Below, one piece after another: positions 46,051 to 55,639 of a stretch of 64,000 nucleotides of DNA; position 1 is the stretch's first letter; every line of letters begins with the position of its first letter. The DNA is from an uncultured Prevotella sp. (GTDB taxonomy: Bacteria; Bacteroidota; Bacteroidia; Bacteroidales; Bacteroidaceae). The stretch covers positions 1 to 64,000 of the forward strand of contig NZ_CAMJFM010000003.1 of assembly GCF_946404925.1 (NCBI RefSeq). The letters are read 5' to 3'. The notes under the pieces are model-generated. The model did not search any database and had not been told where the DNA came from. It saw only the letters and a program-made list of their open reading frames with translations. Both the position numbers and the translations under genes were made by a program.

Positions 46051-48717
46051 ATGAAGATGAGGGATAACAAAAACAGAATAATACAACTGGTCCTGATGGC
46101 TTGTTTCGCATTGTCGATGACAAGTTGTCGTGAAACCATTGAAAGTATATTCAGCGATGATATTGCCGAGGGCGATGAGGTGATGTTTACAACCTCGTTG
46201 CCAACCGTGGCTGTAACACGATCGGATAAGGATGATTATCAAAAAGCAATGGAAGCATACCAAGCCGTAAGCGAGGCTTATGAGTTTACTATTGAAATGT
46301 ATGAGAAAGATAATGCAAAACCCGTCGGTACATGTAAATACGGTCCTTCTGAGTCATCAACCATTGGCGATTTAGCGGTTAAGACGGGTGAAACACCACT
46401 ATATTGGCCTAGTACAACTAAAGAATACGGTTTTAAGGCTACGGCTGGTACAGAGGAGTTGGATGAAGACCAGGCAACTGAAGCCAAATGGCTGTTGCAA
46501 GACAGGCTGGAAGGTTATGGCTATATCCAGAAATGGGATGATGATAGTGGTAGTGCAGTAGACAAATTGGATGAACTGAATTATCGTACAGCAAAAAAGT
46601 GGAAAGCACTGAACAAGGATAGTAAGTTGGTTAGCGAAGAGGCTGACTACAAAAAGATTCCCCTTTATCTGCAGCATAAGCGTTCACTTATCACCGTTAT
46701 TCTGAAGGCAGGCGAGGGTGTAAGTCCCAAAGCGTTGGCCTTTGAATTGGCAGACATGGATCTTAGTGCCGAAATCTATTCTTATAAAGAGTCTGTCTCA
46801 AAAGCTATCAAACCATTGGCTGCTAAAACTATTGTAAACTATGGTACTAGCGAGGAGGATACAGCCAGTTCTACCCGCTATGATGCGATTGTAGAGCCTT
46901 ATGATTATTCTGCGAAACCTGAGGATGATCGTATTGCCAAGGTCAGTCTGTCGGGGCAGAACTACTCGTTCTATGCAGGGAATGACGTGGCCAGCAATGC
47001 TGCTAGTTATAATCTGGCAGCTGGTAAACATCTGACTATTACTGTGACTCTGAGTCGCGATAGCCGGAAGGTGATGATGTCGGCCTATATCGAAGATTGG
47101 ACCGAAGATGTCATCACAACTATCTGCGATGATCATGGAAATGCTGGTGAACCAATATACATTACAACAAAGGATGAACTGGCCAATTTCCTTGCTAACG
47201 AAAACAAGAACAAGCCTGGTAATGTGGCTTTGATAAAGAATGACATCATTTTGGGAGATTGGACCGCTAATGATTTGAGATGTACTCTGAATCTTGGAGG
47301 CCATGTGTTGACAAGTAACAATCGTCTTCTAAACACAATGGGAGAGGCTGCCAATTTGCAGAATGGAACTATAAAGATATGTGGAATAGTTGATGCTGCC
47401 ATCACAACAACCAATAATGGCACTATAGAGGATGTTAAGATAACGGCTGACGAAAACGGAAAAGCTACAAAGGCCGGTGCTGTTGTATGCAATATTGGAA
47501 CAATATCGAAATGTAATTCATCGCTATCGGTTTCTGGAGCAGATGACACTGATTATGTAGGAGGTATTGCCGCCACATCTTTGATTTCGGAATCAAAGAC
47601 AAACATCATCATTGATGGTTGCACAGTAACCAACCGTGTGGAAGGCGGAAAATGCGGCGGTGGTATTGTCGGACTGGCTAATGGAAATGTTACTAACAAT
47701 ACCTTTGAGTATGGTATCACATTGTTACAGGATAAGGGTAAACATAAGAACATCGTTGGTGAACTGGAAAGCGGTGACCATAAATTTGAAAACAACACCT
47801 GGCCTACGGTTGACGAGAACCCGAATATGGTAAATAAAACAGCAACGGAGGATCGGTATACCGGTATTATCGACAGCCAGGAAGAACTATCTGCTGCTAC
47901 ATCAGGTAGATATCGACTGGCGAAGGATATCACAGTCAGTTCTTCAGTAGGAGACAAGGTATGTGAACTGGATGGTAATGGCAAAAAGATTACAACATCG
48001 AAAATGATTTTTGGTACCATTACAGGAAAGGTACATGACCTAACGGTTTATGTATCAGATAATCTTGTTGCAGATAATAATTCTGGTGACACAGATTATA
48101 TGGCTCCACTTGCCTATGCGGTGTCAGGCCCCACGGCCGAAATTCGAGATGTAATAGTAAAGATGGCCAGTGGAAAATATATACAAGCAGCGAACCCATC
48201 GGGACTCGTAGTTTGGGCTAAAGGTGGTGCTGCCATCAGCAATTGTGAGGTAACTGCGGATATCAGAGCAAAAGTGAGTTCAAAAACTGGTACTGAACGT
48301 AAATATGCCGGCGGTATCGTGTCGACGGCTTCGAAGGCGGTTGTAGATCAATGTATATTTCACTCGGCAAGCAGGTTGGATGCAGTTGATTCGGGTGTAG
48401 AGGTGGTATATTTTGGTGGTGTTGTGGGGGGTGTTAACCATTCTGGAACCGAACTCCCTGAACTGACAATTACTGATTGCACCAGTTTCTGCACAAGCTA
48501 TATTACTGATCCTGAAGATAGTTATCATGGTGGCATATTGGGTTATGCCGTATATGACAATAAGAATGCTACCACAAAAGACTGCCAGGGAAACTGGTGG
48601 CCTAACAAAACAGGTGATACAGCAAGTAAGGGCGTAGCCGTTTATGCGACAGGTACCAGTGTTGAAGCTGCCATCGGTAAACGTAATGCGATAACCCCAA
48701 CCGAGCAAACAGATTGA
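46051..48717 (+). CDS. Fimbrillin-like lipoprotein 7 with C-terminal beta-helix
   Basis: This is the longest of the set, 888 residues. Cys26 (LSMTSC) and TR at 56-57 (VAVTRSDK) give the fimbrillin start; the domain ends near HLTITVTLSRDSRKVMMSAY at about 350. The rest is a right-handed beta-helix-like region with repeated short turns (NNGTIEDVKITADENGKAT, AGAVVCNIGTISKCNSS, EIRDVIVKMASGKYIQAA), similar to GLUG-type repeats. Such helices often bind glycans or form adhesive stalks, so a tip adhesin is a reasonable guess. It sits 2 bp after the previous gene. Confidence 0.83.
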   Translation: MKMRDNKNRIIQLVLMACFALSMTSCRETIESIFSDDIAEGDEVMFTTSLPTVAVTRSDKDDYQKAMEAYQAVSEAYEFTIEMYEKDNAKPVGTCKYGPSESSTIGDLAVKTGETPLYWPSTTKEYGFKATAGTEELDEDQATEAKWLLQDRLEGYGYIQKWDDDSGSAVDKLDELNYRTAKKWKALNKDSKLVSEEADYKKIPLYLQHKRSLITVILKAGEGVSPKALAFELADMDLSAEIYSYKESVSKAIKPLAAKTIVNYGTSEEDTASSTRYDAIVEPYDYSAKPEDDRIAKVSLSGQNYSFYAGNDVASNAASYNLAAGKHLTITVTLSRDSRKVMMSAYIEDWTEDVITTICDDHGNAGEPIYITTKDELANFLANENKNKPGNVALIKNDIILGDWTANDLRCTLNLGGHVLTSNNRLLNTMGEAANLQNGTIKICGIVDAAITTTNNGTIEDVKITADENGKATKAGAVVCNIGTISKCNSSLSVSGADDTDYVGGIAATSLISESKTNIIIDGCTVTNRVEGGKCGGGIVGLANGNVTNNTFEYGITLLQDKGKHKNIVGELESGDHKFENNTWPTVDENPNMVNKTATEDRYTGIIDSQEELSAATSGRYRLAKDITVSSSVGDKVCELDGNGKKITTSKMIFGTITGKVHDLTVYVSDNLVADNNSGDTDYMAPLAYAVSGPTAEIRDVIVKMASGKYIQAANPSGLVVWAKGGAAISNCEVTADIRAKVSSKTGTERKYAGGIVSTASKAVVDQCIFHSASRLDAVDSGVEVVYFGGVVGGVNHSGTELPELTITDCTSFCTSYITDPEDSYHGGILGYAVYDNKNATTKDCQGNWWPNKTGDTASKGVAVYATGTSVEAAIGKRNAITPTEQTD

Positions 48718-48721
48718 TGAG

Positions 48722-50326
48722 ATGAAGAGTAGATACAGATATATTTATATGGTATTGATTCTGCCACTACTAATAGCATGTGGTGCGCAGGACGATGTGG
48801 TTACAACTTCAGATCGTGACAATATGATACACGTGGGTGAAGTTAGTACCATTGATATGCTGACAACAGCATCTGTTACCCGTGCGGAAAGCACAATGCC
48901 ACAATGGCTCCAGGAAGGTTTAGCAGGGGGTATGAATGTATTGTACTTCAAAGGTGAAAAGAAACAGTTAGCCATTTTGAAGTACGATAACGGCAGTTAT
49001 AGTTTTATGACTGACGAAGAAACGCCTAAACCATGTGAATGGTTAGATAATGGTAATCATGTGTTTGAAGGTGTGTATGCTCCGGCGGGGCTTTTTAATA
49101 GTGAATCGGCAAAGAACTATGTTGATTTGACTCATTACACCGCAATCCCTCCATCAAAAAAGATTGCTGCAACTATAGATCGTATTACCATTCCACTTCA
49201 GCACCGTTTAGCTCGTGTCGTCGCCTACGTGTTGATAGACAATAGTATGAAAAACTATAATGGCGATAAGACCAAGCTAATGGGGTACGATAAGGATAAC
49301 TATAATGCTGAGAATACTAAACTGCGCTTTGGAAATGTATATGTGCTTGACTATGTGGACAGTCAGGGACATCCTATATGGAAAAAGGAGAAAAAGGCTA
49401 TCCCCAATTATATTGGCGAAGAAACTATAAAGGTTTATAAGGATAAAAGTGGAAAACTTATATTCCCGATTGACACGGAATGGGAGACTGCCAATAGTGA
49501 TAATAATAACAATTATACATTTACAGAGTATGTGTCGGCTCCATATTACGATATAATCGTTCGTCCAACCTACACTGATACCGAAGATGATTCAAATGTG
49601 ATGTACGATGAGTTGGATTCGAATAAAACTGATGATAATAAAAACCAAATAGACTTTGAGTTGACACTGGATAATGATTTGGAATATGAGAAGCATTTTA
49701 CATTTGATCTCAATGCCAACGATGAGACGGTGGTGTATCTGAGGGTGAATCCGGAGCGTATTGACTACAATAACACTGGTTCGCACTTATGGAAAACAGA
49801 GTCTTATGGTGATAGCTATTATGGCGTGAATAATAAAAATGGCAACAAACTTTCGATGGCAGGCAGTAGCTGGCAAAGAGCATACACCAACAGTAGTTTA
49901 GATACTGGCGTTACAGATGGACATAAGTATAATGCCGATGATGAGGATGTGGCTGCTCAGTATGTGGGTGATGAAAAGTGGATTGATTTGCTTTCGACAG
50001 CTGTAGAAGGGGGAGATTGTGATGGGAAGTATTTCATCTTGCAAAAAGATATAACTATTGATGTAACAAAATTCCCTGAAGACTTTGTGTTTAAAGGGCA
50101 TCTGGACGCACTTGATCATACAATAACCCTGACGGGGGTGGACGAAAACCACAACTGGCTTTTTGGTGGTATGGGTATTGGATGGAATGCAGAAATACTG
50201 AATGCTAAGATAATTGACGGTGTGCTGTTTGATCCTAATTCGACCATAAGTGGCCATGTAAATAACTGTTGGAATGGAGACAAACATATCGATGATGTAA
50301 CACCTACTATTCCTGATTATAAGTAA
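48722..50326 (+). CDS. Fimbrillin-like lipoprotein 8 with short beta-helix segment
   Basis: This 534-residue protein has Cys20 (LLIAC) and TR at 53-54 (ASVTRAEST). ITIPLQHRLARVVAYVLID is the fimbrillin core strand pair. The last 120 residues resemble the beta-helix part of neighbouring subunits: KYFILQKDITIDVTKFP, FKGHLDALDHTITLTGVDE and NAEILNAKIIDGVLFDP. The stop codon overlaps the next start (TAATG). It is probably a minor or tip subunit. Confidence 0.82.
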   Translation: MKSRYRYIYMVLILPLLIACGAQDDVVTTSDRDNMIHVGEVSTIDMLTTASVTRAESTMPQWLQEGLAGGMNVLYFKGEKKQLAILKYDNGSYSFMTDEETPKPCEWLDNGNHVFEGVYAPAGLFNSESAKNYVDLTHYTAIPPSKKIAATIDRITIPLQHRLARVVAYVLIDNSMKNYNGDKTKLMGYDKDNYNAENTKLRFGNVYVLDYVDSQGHPIWKKEKKAIPNYIGEETIKVYKDKSGKLIFPIDTEWETANSDNNNNYTFTEYVSAPYYDIIVRPTYTDTEDDSNVMYDELDSNKTDDNKNQIDFELTLDNDLEYEKHFTFDLNANDETVVYLRVNPERIDYNNTGSHLWKTESYGDSYYGVNNKNGNKLSMAGSSWQRAYTNSSLDTGVTDGHKYNADDEDVAAQYVGDEKWIDLLSTAVEGGDCDGKYFILQKDITIDVTKFPEDFVFKGHLDALDHTITLTGVDENHNWLFGGMGIGWNAEILNAKIIDGVLFDPNSTISGHVNNCWNGDKHIDDVTPTIPDYK

Positions 50327-52791
50327 TGATTATGAAGATAAGAAATGTGATATATATATTAACTGCTGTATTATTGTCGGCTTGCAATGCCGATGATGAG
50401 ATGGCGCTTACGCCTGAGCAACAGTCAATGCTGGAAAAGGGGGTTGACTTTAATACCTCGATGGCCGATCCGTTTGTTACACGAGCCATCACAAACAATC
50501 ACGACGGTTCGTTTAACGATGGTGACCAAATGCGTATCTTCCGCCAATATGCCAAGAGTGATGATGTTACAGGAACAACATTTGATGCCAGTACCGAAAT
50601 CTTCCGTACGTATTACCTGAAAATGGATTTTGTAGCAGGAATGTCAGTATCGCTCGGGTCTGATTGGATTCCTATGGCAGGAAAACTGAAATCGGATGCC
50701 CCCGGAGAAACGGCTTCTCAATCTATTTCCGACTCGCTGACATGGGAGAATGGAAGAATTGTTCGTTTTCGTGCTTGGGGTCGTAGTAATCTAGCGGGTA
50801 GACTGGCGGCAAACACAAAAGAGAGTTATTATCCTGATTATACAGTTTCTGATTGGGTAACTGTTTCGGGACCAACTCAGAGTATCCCCTTGATAATGCG
50901 TCATCTAGCATGTAGAATAGGTTTTACAACAAAGTCAGGCAATGAACTCTCGAAAGCTGAGATATGTTTGGATTGGGAAGATTACAAACGAAAAGATAAT
51001 GCCGATACAGATGCAAACGATGCTGTAGAAACAGGTAAAACGGATGACAAGGCCAAGGCAGAGGCGGCTGAGGTGGAAACAGCCATCAAGAAGATGTGTA
51101 TGCCGGCGGGAGTTGACGACAAAACATTCTTATTGACTGCTATGACCACGGCTCGTTATGATACAACGACATATTTTAAGAATATCGAAATGTCGGACGC
51201 TGGAATAGTGAGAATGAATGACTTGTATGCTGAGGATATTGCAGAAAATGTTCAGCGCCCAGTGTTTAATAGCAACGATGGACGTTTTTATTTGATGACA
51301 ATCCCCGTAGATATGAGTATCGGAAATGCTGGCCAGAATCTGGTGTTGCCTGCCTGTACCCGTTTCAAAGTATGGCTGCGTGGTGAGAGCGACTACCATA
51401 TCTTTGCTCTTAGTGATATAAAGAATGGCTCAGATCCGATGTTCCCCAATGGACTGACACTGAAGGCAGGGTATAGCTATCTGTTTAATGTTGGTTATCA
51501 CTATAATCAGTTTACCATTACACCGGCCGACAGTTTCTCGTGGGAGGAACATGATTCAGACTCAAAGGATGTAACTGGTGAGGTGAAGAGCGAACCGGCA
51601 CTTGATATCGCATGGTTTACAGATGCCTACAAAGCTGCAGCCGAAGCATCGCTTGCTGATAACAAGGTCGCTTTTAACCCAGTATTTAATATAACATCAA
51701 ATCGCCATCTTGTTACCTTCGCCAAACTTGTTAATGGTACAGCATTGAATGGGCTAAAGAAAATAACTCGTGGCGAATTGATTAAGAATGAAAATAACTA
51801 TAAGACGTATTATTGGCATGTTGATGGTGAGAACGATGAGGAAGGTAAGCCGAAGAATTTTACCAGTGAAGAGGCAAAGCAGATGGGCTATATGTTCTAT
51901 TTCCGTTTCTATCCCAGTGTGTCAACCGAAACCGCTTATGTAGAAGAAGAATGTTTTAATGGGCCGATTGACTTTAATGGTCTTGAAGTAAAACTTGATG
52001 CTGATATTGACTTGGAAGATTGTTTGCTTCCAAGTATAGGTACTGATATAGATAACCCATTCCGTGGAAAATTTAATGGCAATGGCCATACACTTAGTAA
52101 TGTAAATATGCAGAATGGTTATTTGTTTGACAATGTGATGGATGGTGTAATCACCAACTTAAAGATAGAAAGCACCCATAATACTTGTCTGGTAAATAAT
52201 GCAAAGGAAAGTAGCACAACAACGGGTTGGGGCTGCTATATCGTTGGTGTTTCGCTGTTGTGTCCTAGCGGAGAGAACTCTATTGCAGCTGACTTGGGAA
52301 GTAATAGTTATGTGGTGGGATGTATACATGTAGGTAATGCTACTGGGGCACTTGTTGGAAAAGCAAATAATCTCGCTATGATGGGATGTATGCAAGCAGC
52401 CTCAGGAATAGCATCAGGTAATGGTGCCTTATTGGGTGAGGGGAGCGTGACAAGTTCTTTATTTATGTATAACTATTATGATGTAGAACTGTCGCCAGGA
52501 ACTAATGCTGTGGGGGCTACAACCGATGCTTACGGTTATGACAAGTATATACGTGGTAGTAAGTCGCATATTTTGAAGGCTGTGCATGACTATAAAGTAA
52601 GTGATGAGAGCTACGAGAAAATGAATGACAATATGAAACGTGAGGTTTATGGCATTGCTCCATGGACTGCAATGAATATGGGTATAGACAAGTATAACGG
52701 CACAGCCATTGGAAAAAAATACCCATGTGTAATGAGCTATTCTATTTCTGATGGTTACTCTAATCGTTATCCAACGTTGAATCTAAAATAG
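50326..52791 (+). CDS. Fimbrillin-like lipoprotein 9 with beta-helix
   Basis: This 821-residue protein overlaps the preceding stop by one base; Met3 at 50332 is an alternative start. Cys20 (LLSAC) and TR at 52-53 (PFVTRAITN) are present. QSIPLIMRHLACRIGFTTKS is the core strand pair and AGYSYLFNVGYHYNQFTI closes the fimbrillin part at about 400. The C-terminal half has the beta-helix signature FRGKFNGNGHTLSNVNMQNG and VITNLKIESTHNTCLVNNA, seen in Bacteroidales tip and host-interacting subunits. Confidence 0.82.
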   Translation: MIMKIRNVIYILTAVLLSACNADDEMALTPEQQSMLEKGVDFNTSMADPFVTRAITNNHDGSFNDGDQMRIFRQYAKSDDVTGTTFDASTEIFRTYYLKMDFVAGMSVSLGSDWIPMAGKLKSDAPGETASQSISDSLTWENGRIVRFRAWGRSNLAGRLAANTKESYYPDYTVSDWVTVSGPTQSIPLIMRHLACRIGFTTKSGNELSKAEICLDWEDYKRKDNADTDANDAVETGKTDDKAKAEAAEVETAIKKMCMPAGVDDKTFLLTAMTTARYDTTTYFKNIEMSDAGIVRMNDLYAEDIAENVQRPVFNSNDGRFYLMTIPVDMSIGNAGQNLVLPACTRFKVWLRGESDYHIFALSDIKNGSDPMFPNGLTLKAGYSYLFNVGYHYNQFTITPADSFSWEEHDSDSKDVTGEVKSEPALDIAWFTDAYKAAAEASLADNKVAFNPVFNITSNRHLVTFAKLVNGTALNGLKKITRGELIKNENNYKTYYWHVDGENDEEGKPKNFTSEEAKQMGYMFYFRFYPSVSTETAYVEEECFNGPIDFNGLEVKLDADIDLEDCLLPSIGTDIDNPFRGKFNGNGHTLSNVNMQNGYLFDNVMDGVITNLKIESTHNTCLVNNAKESSTTTGWGCYIVGVSLLCPSGENSIAADLGSNSYVVGCIHVGNATGALVGKANNLAMMGCMQAASGIASGNGALLGEGSVTSSLFMYNYYDVELSPGTNAVGATTDAYGYDKYIRGSKSHILKAVHDYKVSDESYEKMNDNMKREVYGIAPWTAMNMGIDKYNGTAIGKKYPCVMSYSISDGYSNRYPTLNLK

Positions 52792-52793
52792 AA

Positions 52794-53846
52794 ATGATGA
52801 GAAATATAAATAAGATAATGTCTTTTTGGGCTCTGATCCTGACGGGCTGTGCCGCTGATGAGATTTCTTCGGACGTGGTACCTCAGGAGACATTGCAGAT
52901 ATCCACGTCGGTTGAGAACTTTGAGGGTGAGGCAATTACCCGTACATTAATAGATGGAACTGCTTTTGAGAACGGTGACAAGATAAAGTTGAAAATAATC
53001 TGTCCTAATTCAAATAGCGTAGAGTTGGGGGAGTCCACATATGGCGCAAGTTTTGATGGTTTCTGGTTATTAAAGTGGAATACTGACAAATGGACTACCC
53101 TTACAAAGGACGATGGCTATGATATCAATGGCGATTATAGTCCTTCTGCATCTCCCGATATTTATGCTCGCTATTTGGCTCAGCCAACAATGTATGTGTT
53201 TACGGCTCAGACTTGGAGTGAAGAGCAGATTTTTTTGACAGGTAATGGTATTCGTGTGGAACAGTATAGCAACGTGTTTCATGCTGATCAGAGTAAGGTT
53301 GAGAACTATAAGGCAAGTGACTTAATGTGGGGCCAGACTATTATGCAGACAGGCTCGTACAACATTCATCTGAGCTTTAAACACGTGATGTCTGCATTGA
53401 AAATAACAATAGTTGATTCTGATTCTAACAGCCCTGTCGTACTTAATAACCCAGTCATGACTATAGATGGTATGCCAGATATCGATCAGTGTGAAGTCGT
53501 TGTCGGAGACTATTATGCGATTAAGGGTAAGGATGTAAATTCAACAGCCTTTGGCTATAAAAACAAACACCAATGTACTGGTAAAAATGAAAATGGAGTA
53601 GTAATTGGGGTGGCCCAAATTAATTCATCCAATGCAACTACATCTGCTATCGATGTCTCAAAGAAGTCTACATATATGGCTTATAAGGTAGATAATAAAA
53701 CCTATCGTTTGATTGTACCGCCCTGTACTCTGAACGATAAAGCTACCCTCTGGCTACGCGATGGAGATAAGCGCTATAGTTTAGTGTTGGAGCAAAAAGA
53801 ATTCAAGGCTGGGGTACTATATAATATCACAATGAAGTTAAAATGA
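52794..53846 (+). CDS. Fimbrillin-like lipoprotein 10
   Basis: This 350-residue compact subunit has Cys19 (LILTGC) and TR at 49-50 (EAITRTLI). IHLSFKHVMSALKITIVDSD and YSLVLEQKEFKAGVLYNITM match the core and closing strands of fimbrillins. It overlaps the next gene by 4 bp (ATGA), so expression is coupled. It could be a regular shaft subunit or the partner of the final one. Confidence 0.83.
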   Translation: MMRNINKIMSFWALILTGCAADEISSDVVPQETLQISTSVENFEGEAITRTLIDGTAFENGDKIKLKIICPNSNSVELGESTYGASFDGFWLLKWNTDKWTTLTKDDGYDINGDYSPSASPDIYARYLAQPTMYVFTAQTWSEEQIFLTGNGIRVEQYSNVFHADQSKVENYKASDLMWGQTIMQTGSYNIHLSFKHVMSALKITIVDSDSNSPVVLNNPVMTIDGMPDIDQCEVVVGDYYAIKGKDVNSTAFGYKNKHQCTGKNENGVVIGVAQINSSNATTSAIDVSKKSTYMAYKVDNKTYRLIVPPCTLNDKATLWLRDGDKRYSLVLEQKEFKAGVLYNITMKLK

Positions 53847-55639
53847 AAACAAAATATATTCTACTGAGTTTGCTGCTGTTGTTGTCGGCGTGTAATGCCA
53901 TCGATGATATCGATACGCCAGATGCTGCATTAGAGATTAAAGGTATTGTTGCAACGATTGATGGTAATATGCCCTTGACGCGAGCAGTAGACGCAGCGAG
54001 TGGTATAGGTCGTTCTGCATTCGTGGAAAATGATGTAATTGTGTTCACAAAAATAGAACGAACAAATCAAAGACTTGAAGAATTCTCATATAGCGGCATC
54101 CAATATAGTTATGATGGCCAAAGTTGGAATCGCATGGCTGATGGTCAGAAGGAGAAAATCTATTGGAGCGATGGAGAATCATCGCATACTTTTATAGGTT
54201 ATTGCCAGCCCCAGAAATATACATGGACTTTAAGTGAAGGGCTATATTATGGCCAGTTGGGTACAACTGATTTTTCTGCAGGTAGTTCTGCTATGGCAGC
54301 CGAAGATGTTCTTATTACCTATAGTGATACTACTAAAGCAGAGACTGGCGGACTTACTACTAAGGTTTACTTTACCCATGCATTAAGCAATGTACGTGTG
54401 GTGGTAGATATTAAGGGGTATGCATCTAATTCATCAGCAAAAGATATTGAAACAAAGGTGAGTGACATGATTATTGAATCTCAACCAACAAAGTTTACCT
54501 GGAATACATTGGGTAGTAGCTTGAGCGTTCCAACGGATAATCAAATAACCAAAGACTTAAAGCTTTGGTGTCAAAAAGAAGATGGTGATGGTAGTGGCCA
54601 AAATATAACATTTACGTTTTATGGCCTTAATACACCTCATAATGGAGATGTTCCGTTTAAATTCACCGTTACTTATCCCGATCCACAGAATGCAGGAAGT
54701 AAACTGTCTAATACATATAAGGGAACGTTCAGCGGCGTAAACTTCAAATCTGGAATGTGCACAACTCTTAGGATTTCACTCAATCACGAAGGTGAGCAGA
54801 TGACGATGGGGGTTGAGTATAGTGATTGGAATTATGTGGCTACGCCTGACTTGGGAGCATTGCGAAAGAAGTCTACTTATATGGATATTAGTATTGATAG
54901 CGTTACTATCCACACTATGGATGGATTGTCGGCCGATGATGCTACTTGGCTATATAAGAAAGGTAATGATATTCTAGATATTTATGGTAACGATGGCGAG
55001 AATACACCTTATCGTATAACATCTGCAGCACAGATGTTGTCGTTTGCTAAGGAGGTGTATAGTGGATATGATTTCAGCGGTAAGACCATTCGCCTGGATG
55101 CTGATATCACTATGCAGAAGAGTGCAACTAAAAATGATTATTCATGGGATGGCATTGGAACAGGAAGTGTTGCTTTCAACGGAACTTTCCTTGGGGGCGA
55201 CCGTTATATCAATCGTCTGCAAGGTGGTCCGCTATTTAGTAGTCTTGGTGCTAATGCTTGTGTAGAGCAGTTATATATTACGACTACTGGTACAGTAACA
55301 AATGGTGCTTTGGCAGGAACGAACAATGGCGTGATTGGAGCCTGTAAAGTGATAGACGAGGTAGAAACTACAAGTGGTGTATTGGTTGGAACAAATAACG
55401 GCACTATTTATGCCTGTTCCCATACAGGTGCAGCAAACGATGCAAAATTAGTTGGCACCAACAATGCTCAAGATAAAACCATTGGTTGTTATGTGGCAAG
55501 TGATTACTCGGCAATTACAAGTGCTATAGTAGATAATATGAATAAAGATTTGAATGGTCTGTATGAGGTAAATACAACTCTTACCCAATACGAGTATGTT
55601 TACTCGGCTGGTAGTTATCCAACAGTAAAGAAGAAATAA
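53843..55639 (+). CDS. Fimbrillin-like lipoprotein 11 with beta-helix (last gene of the operon)
   Basis: This 598-residue protein has Cys17 (LLLLSAC) and TR at 46-47 (MPLTRAVD). VYFTHALSNVRVVVDIKGYA and LRISLNHEGEQMTMGVEYSD belong to the fimbrillin part. After about 370 a beta-helix-like segment follows (GYDFSGKTIRLDADITMQKS, YINRLQGGPLFSSLGANACV, GALAGTNNGVIGACKVIDE) with GTNN repeats. The stop codon TAA touches the stop of the convergent phosphatase gene with no base between, and no terminator hairpin is present there. Confidence 0.83.
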   Translation: MKTKYILLSLLLLLSACNAIDDIDTPDAALEIKGIVATIDGNMPLTRAVDAASGIGRSAFVENDVIVFTKIERTNQRLEEFSYSGIQYSYDGQSWNRMADGQKEKIYWSDGESSHTFIGYCQPQKYTWTLSEGLYYGQLGTTDFSAGSSAMAAEDVLITYSDTTKAETGGLTTKVYFTHALSNVRVVVDIKGYASNSSAKDIETKVSDMIIESQPTKFTWNTLGSSLSVPTDNQITKDLKLWCQKEDGDGSGQNITFTFYGLNTPHNGDVPFKFTVTYPDPQNAGSKLSNTYKGTFSGVNFKSGMCTTLRISLNHEGEQMTMGVEYSDWNYVATPDLGALRKKSTYMDISIDSVTIHTMDGLSADDATWLYKKGNDILDIYGNDGENTPYRITSAAQMLSFAKEVYSGYDFSGKTIRLDADITMQKSATKNDYSWDGIGTGSVAFNGTFLGGDRYINRLQGGPLFSSLGANACVEQLYITTTGTVTNGALAGTNNGVIGACKVIDEVETTSGVLVGTNNGTIYACSHTGAANDAKLVGTNNAQDKTIGCYVASDYSAITSAIVDNMNKDLNGLYEVNTTLTQYEYVYSAGSYPTVKKK

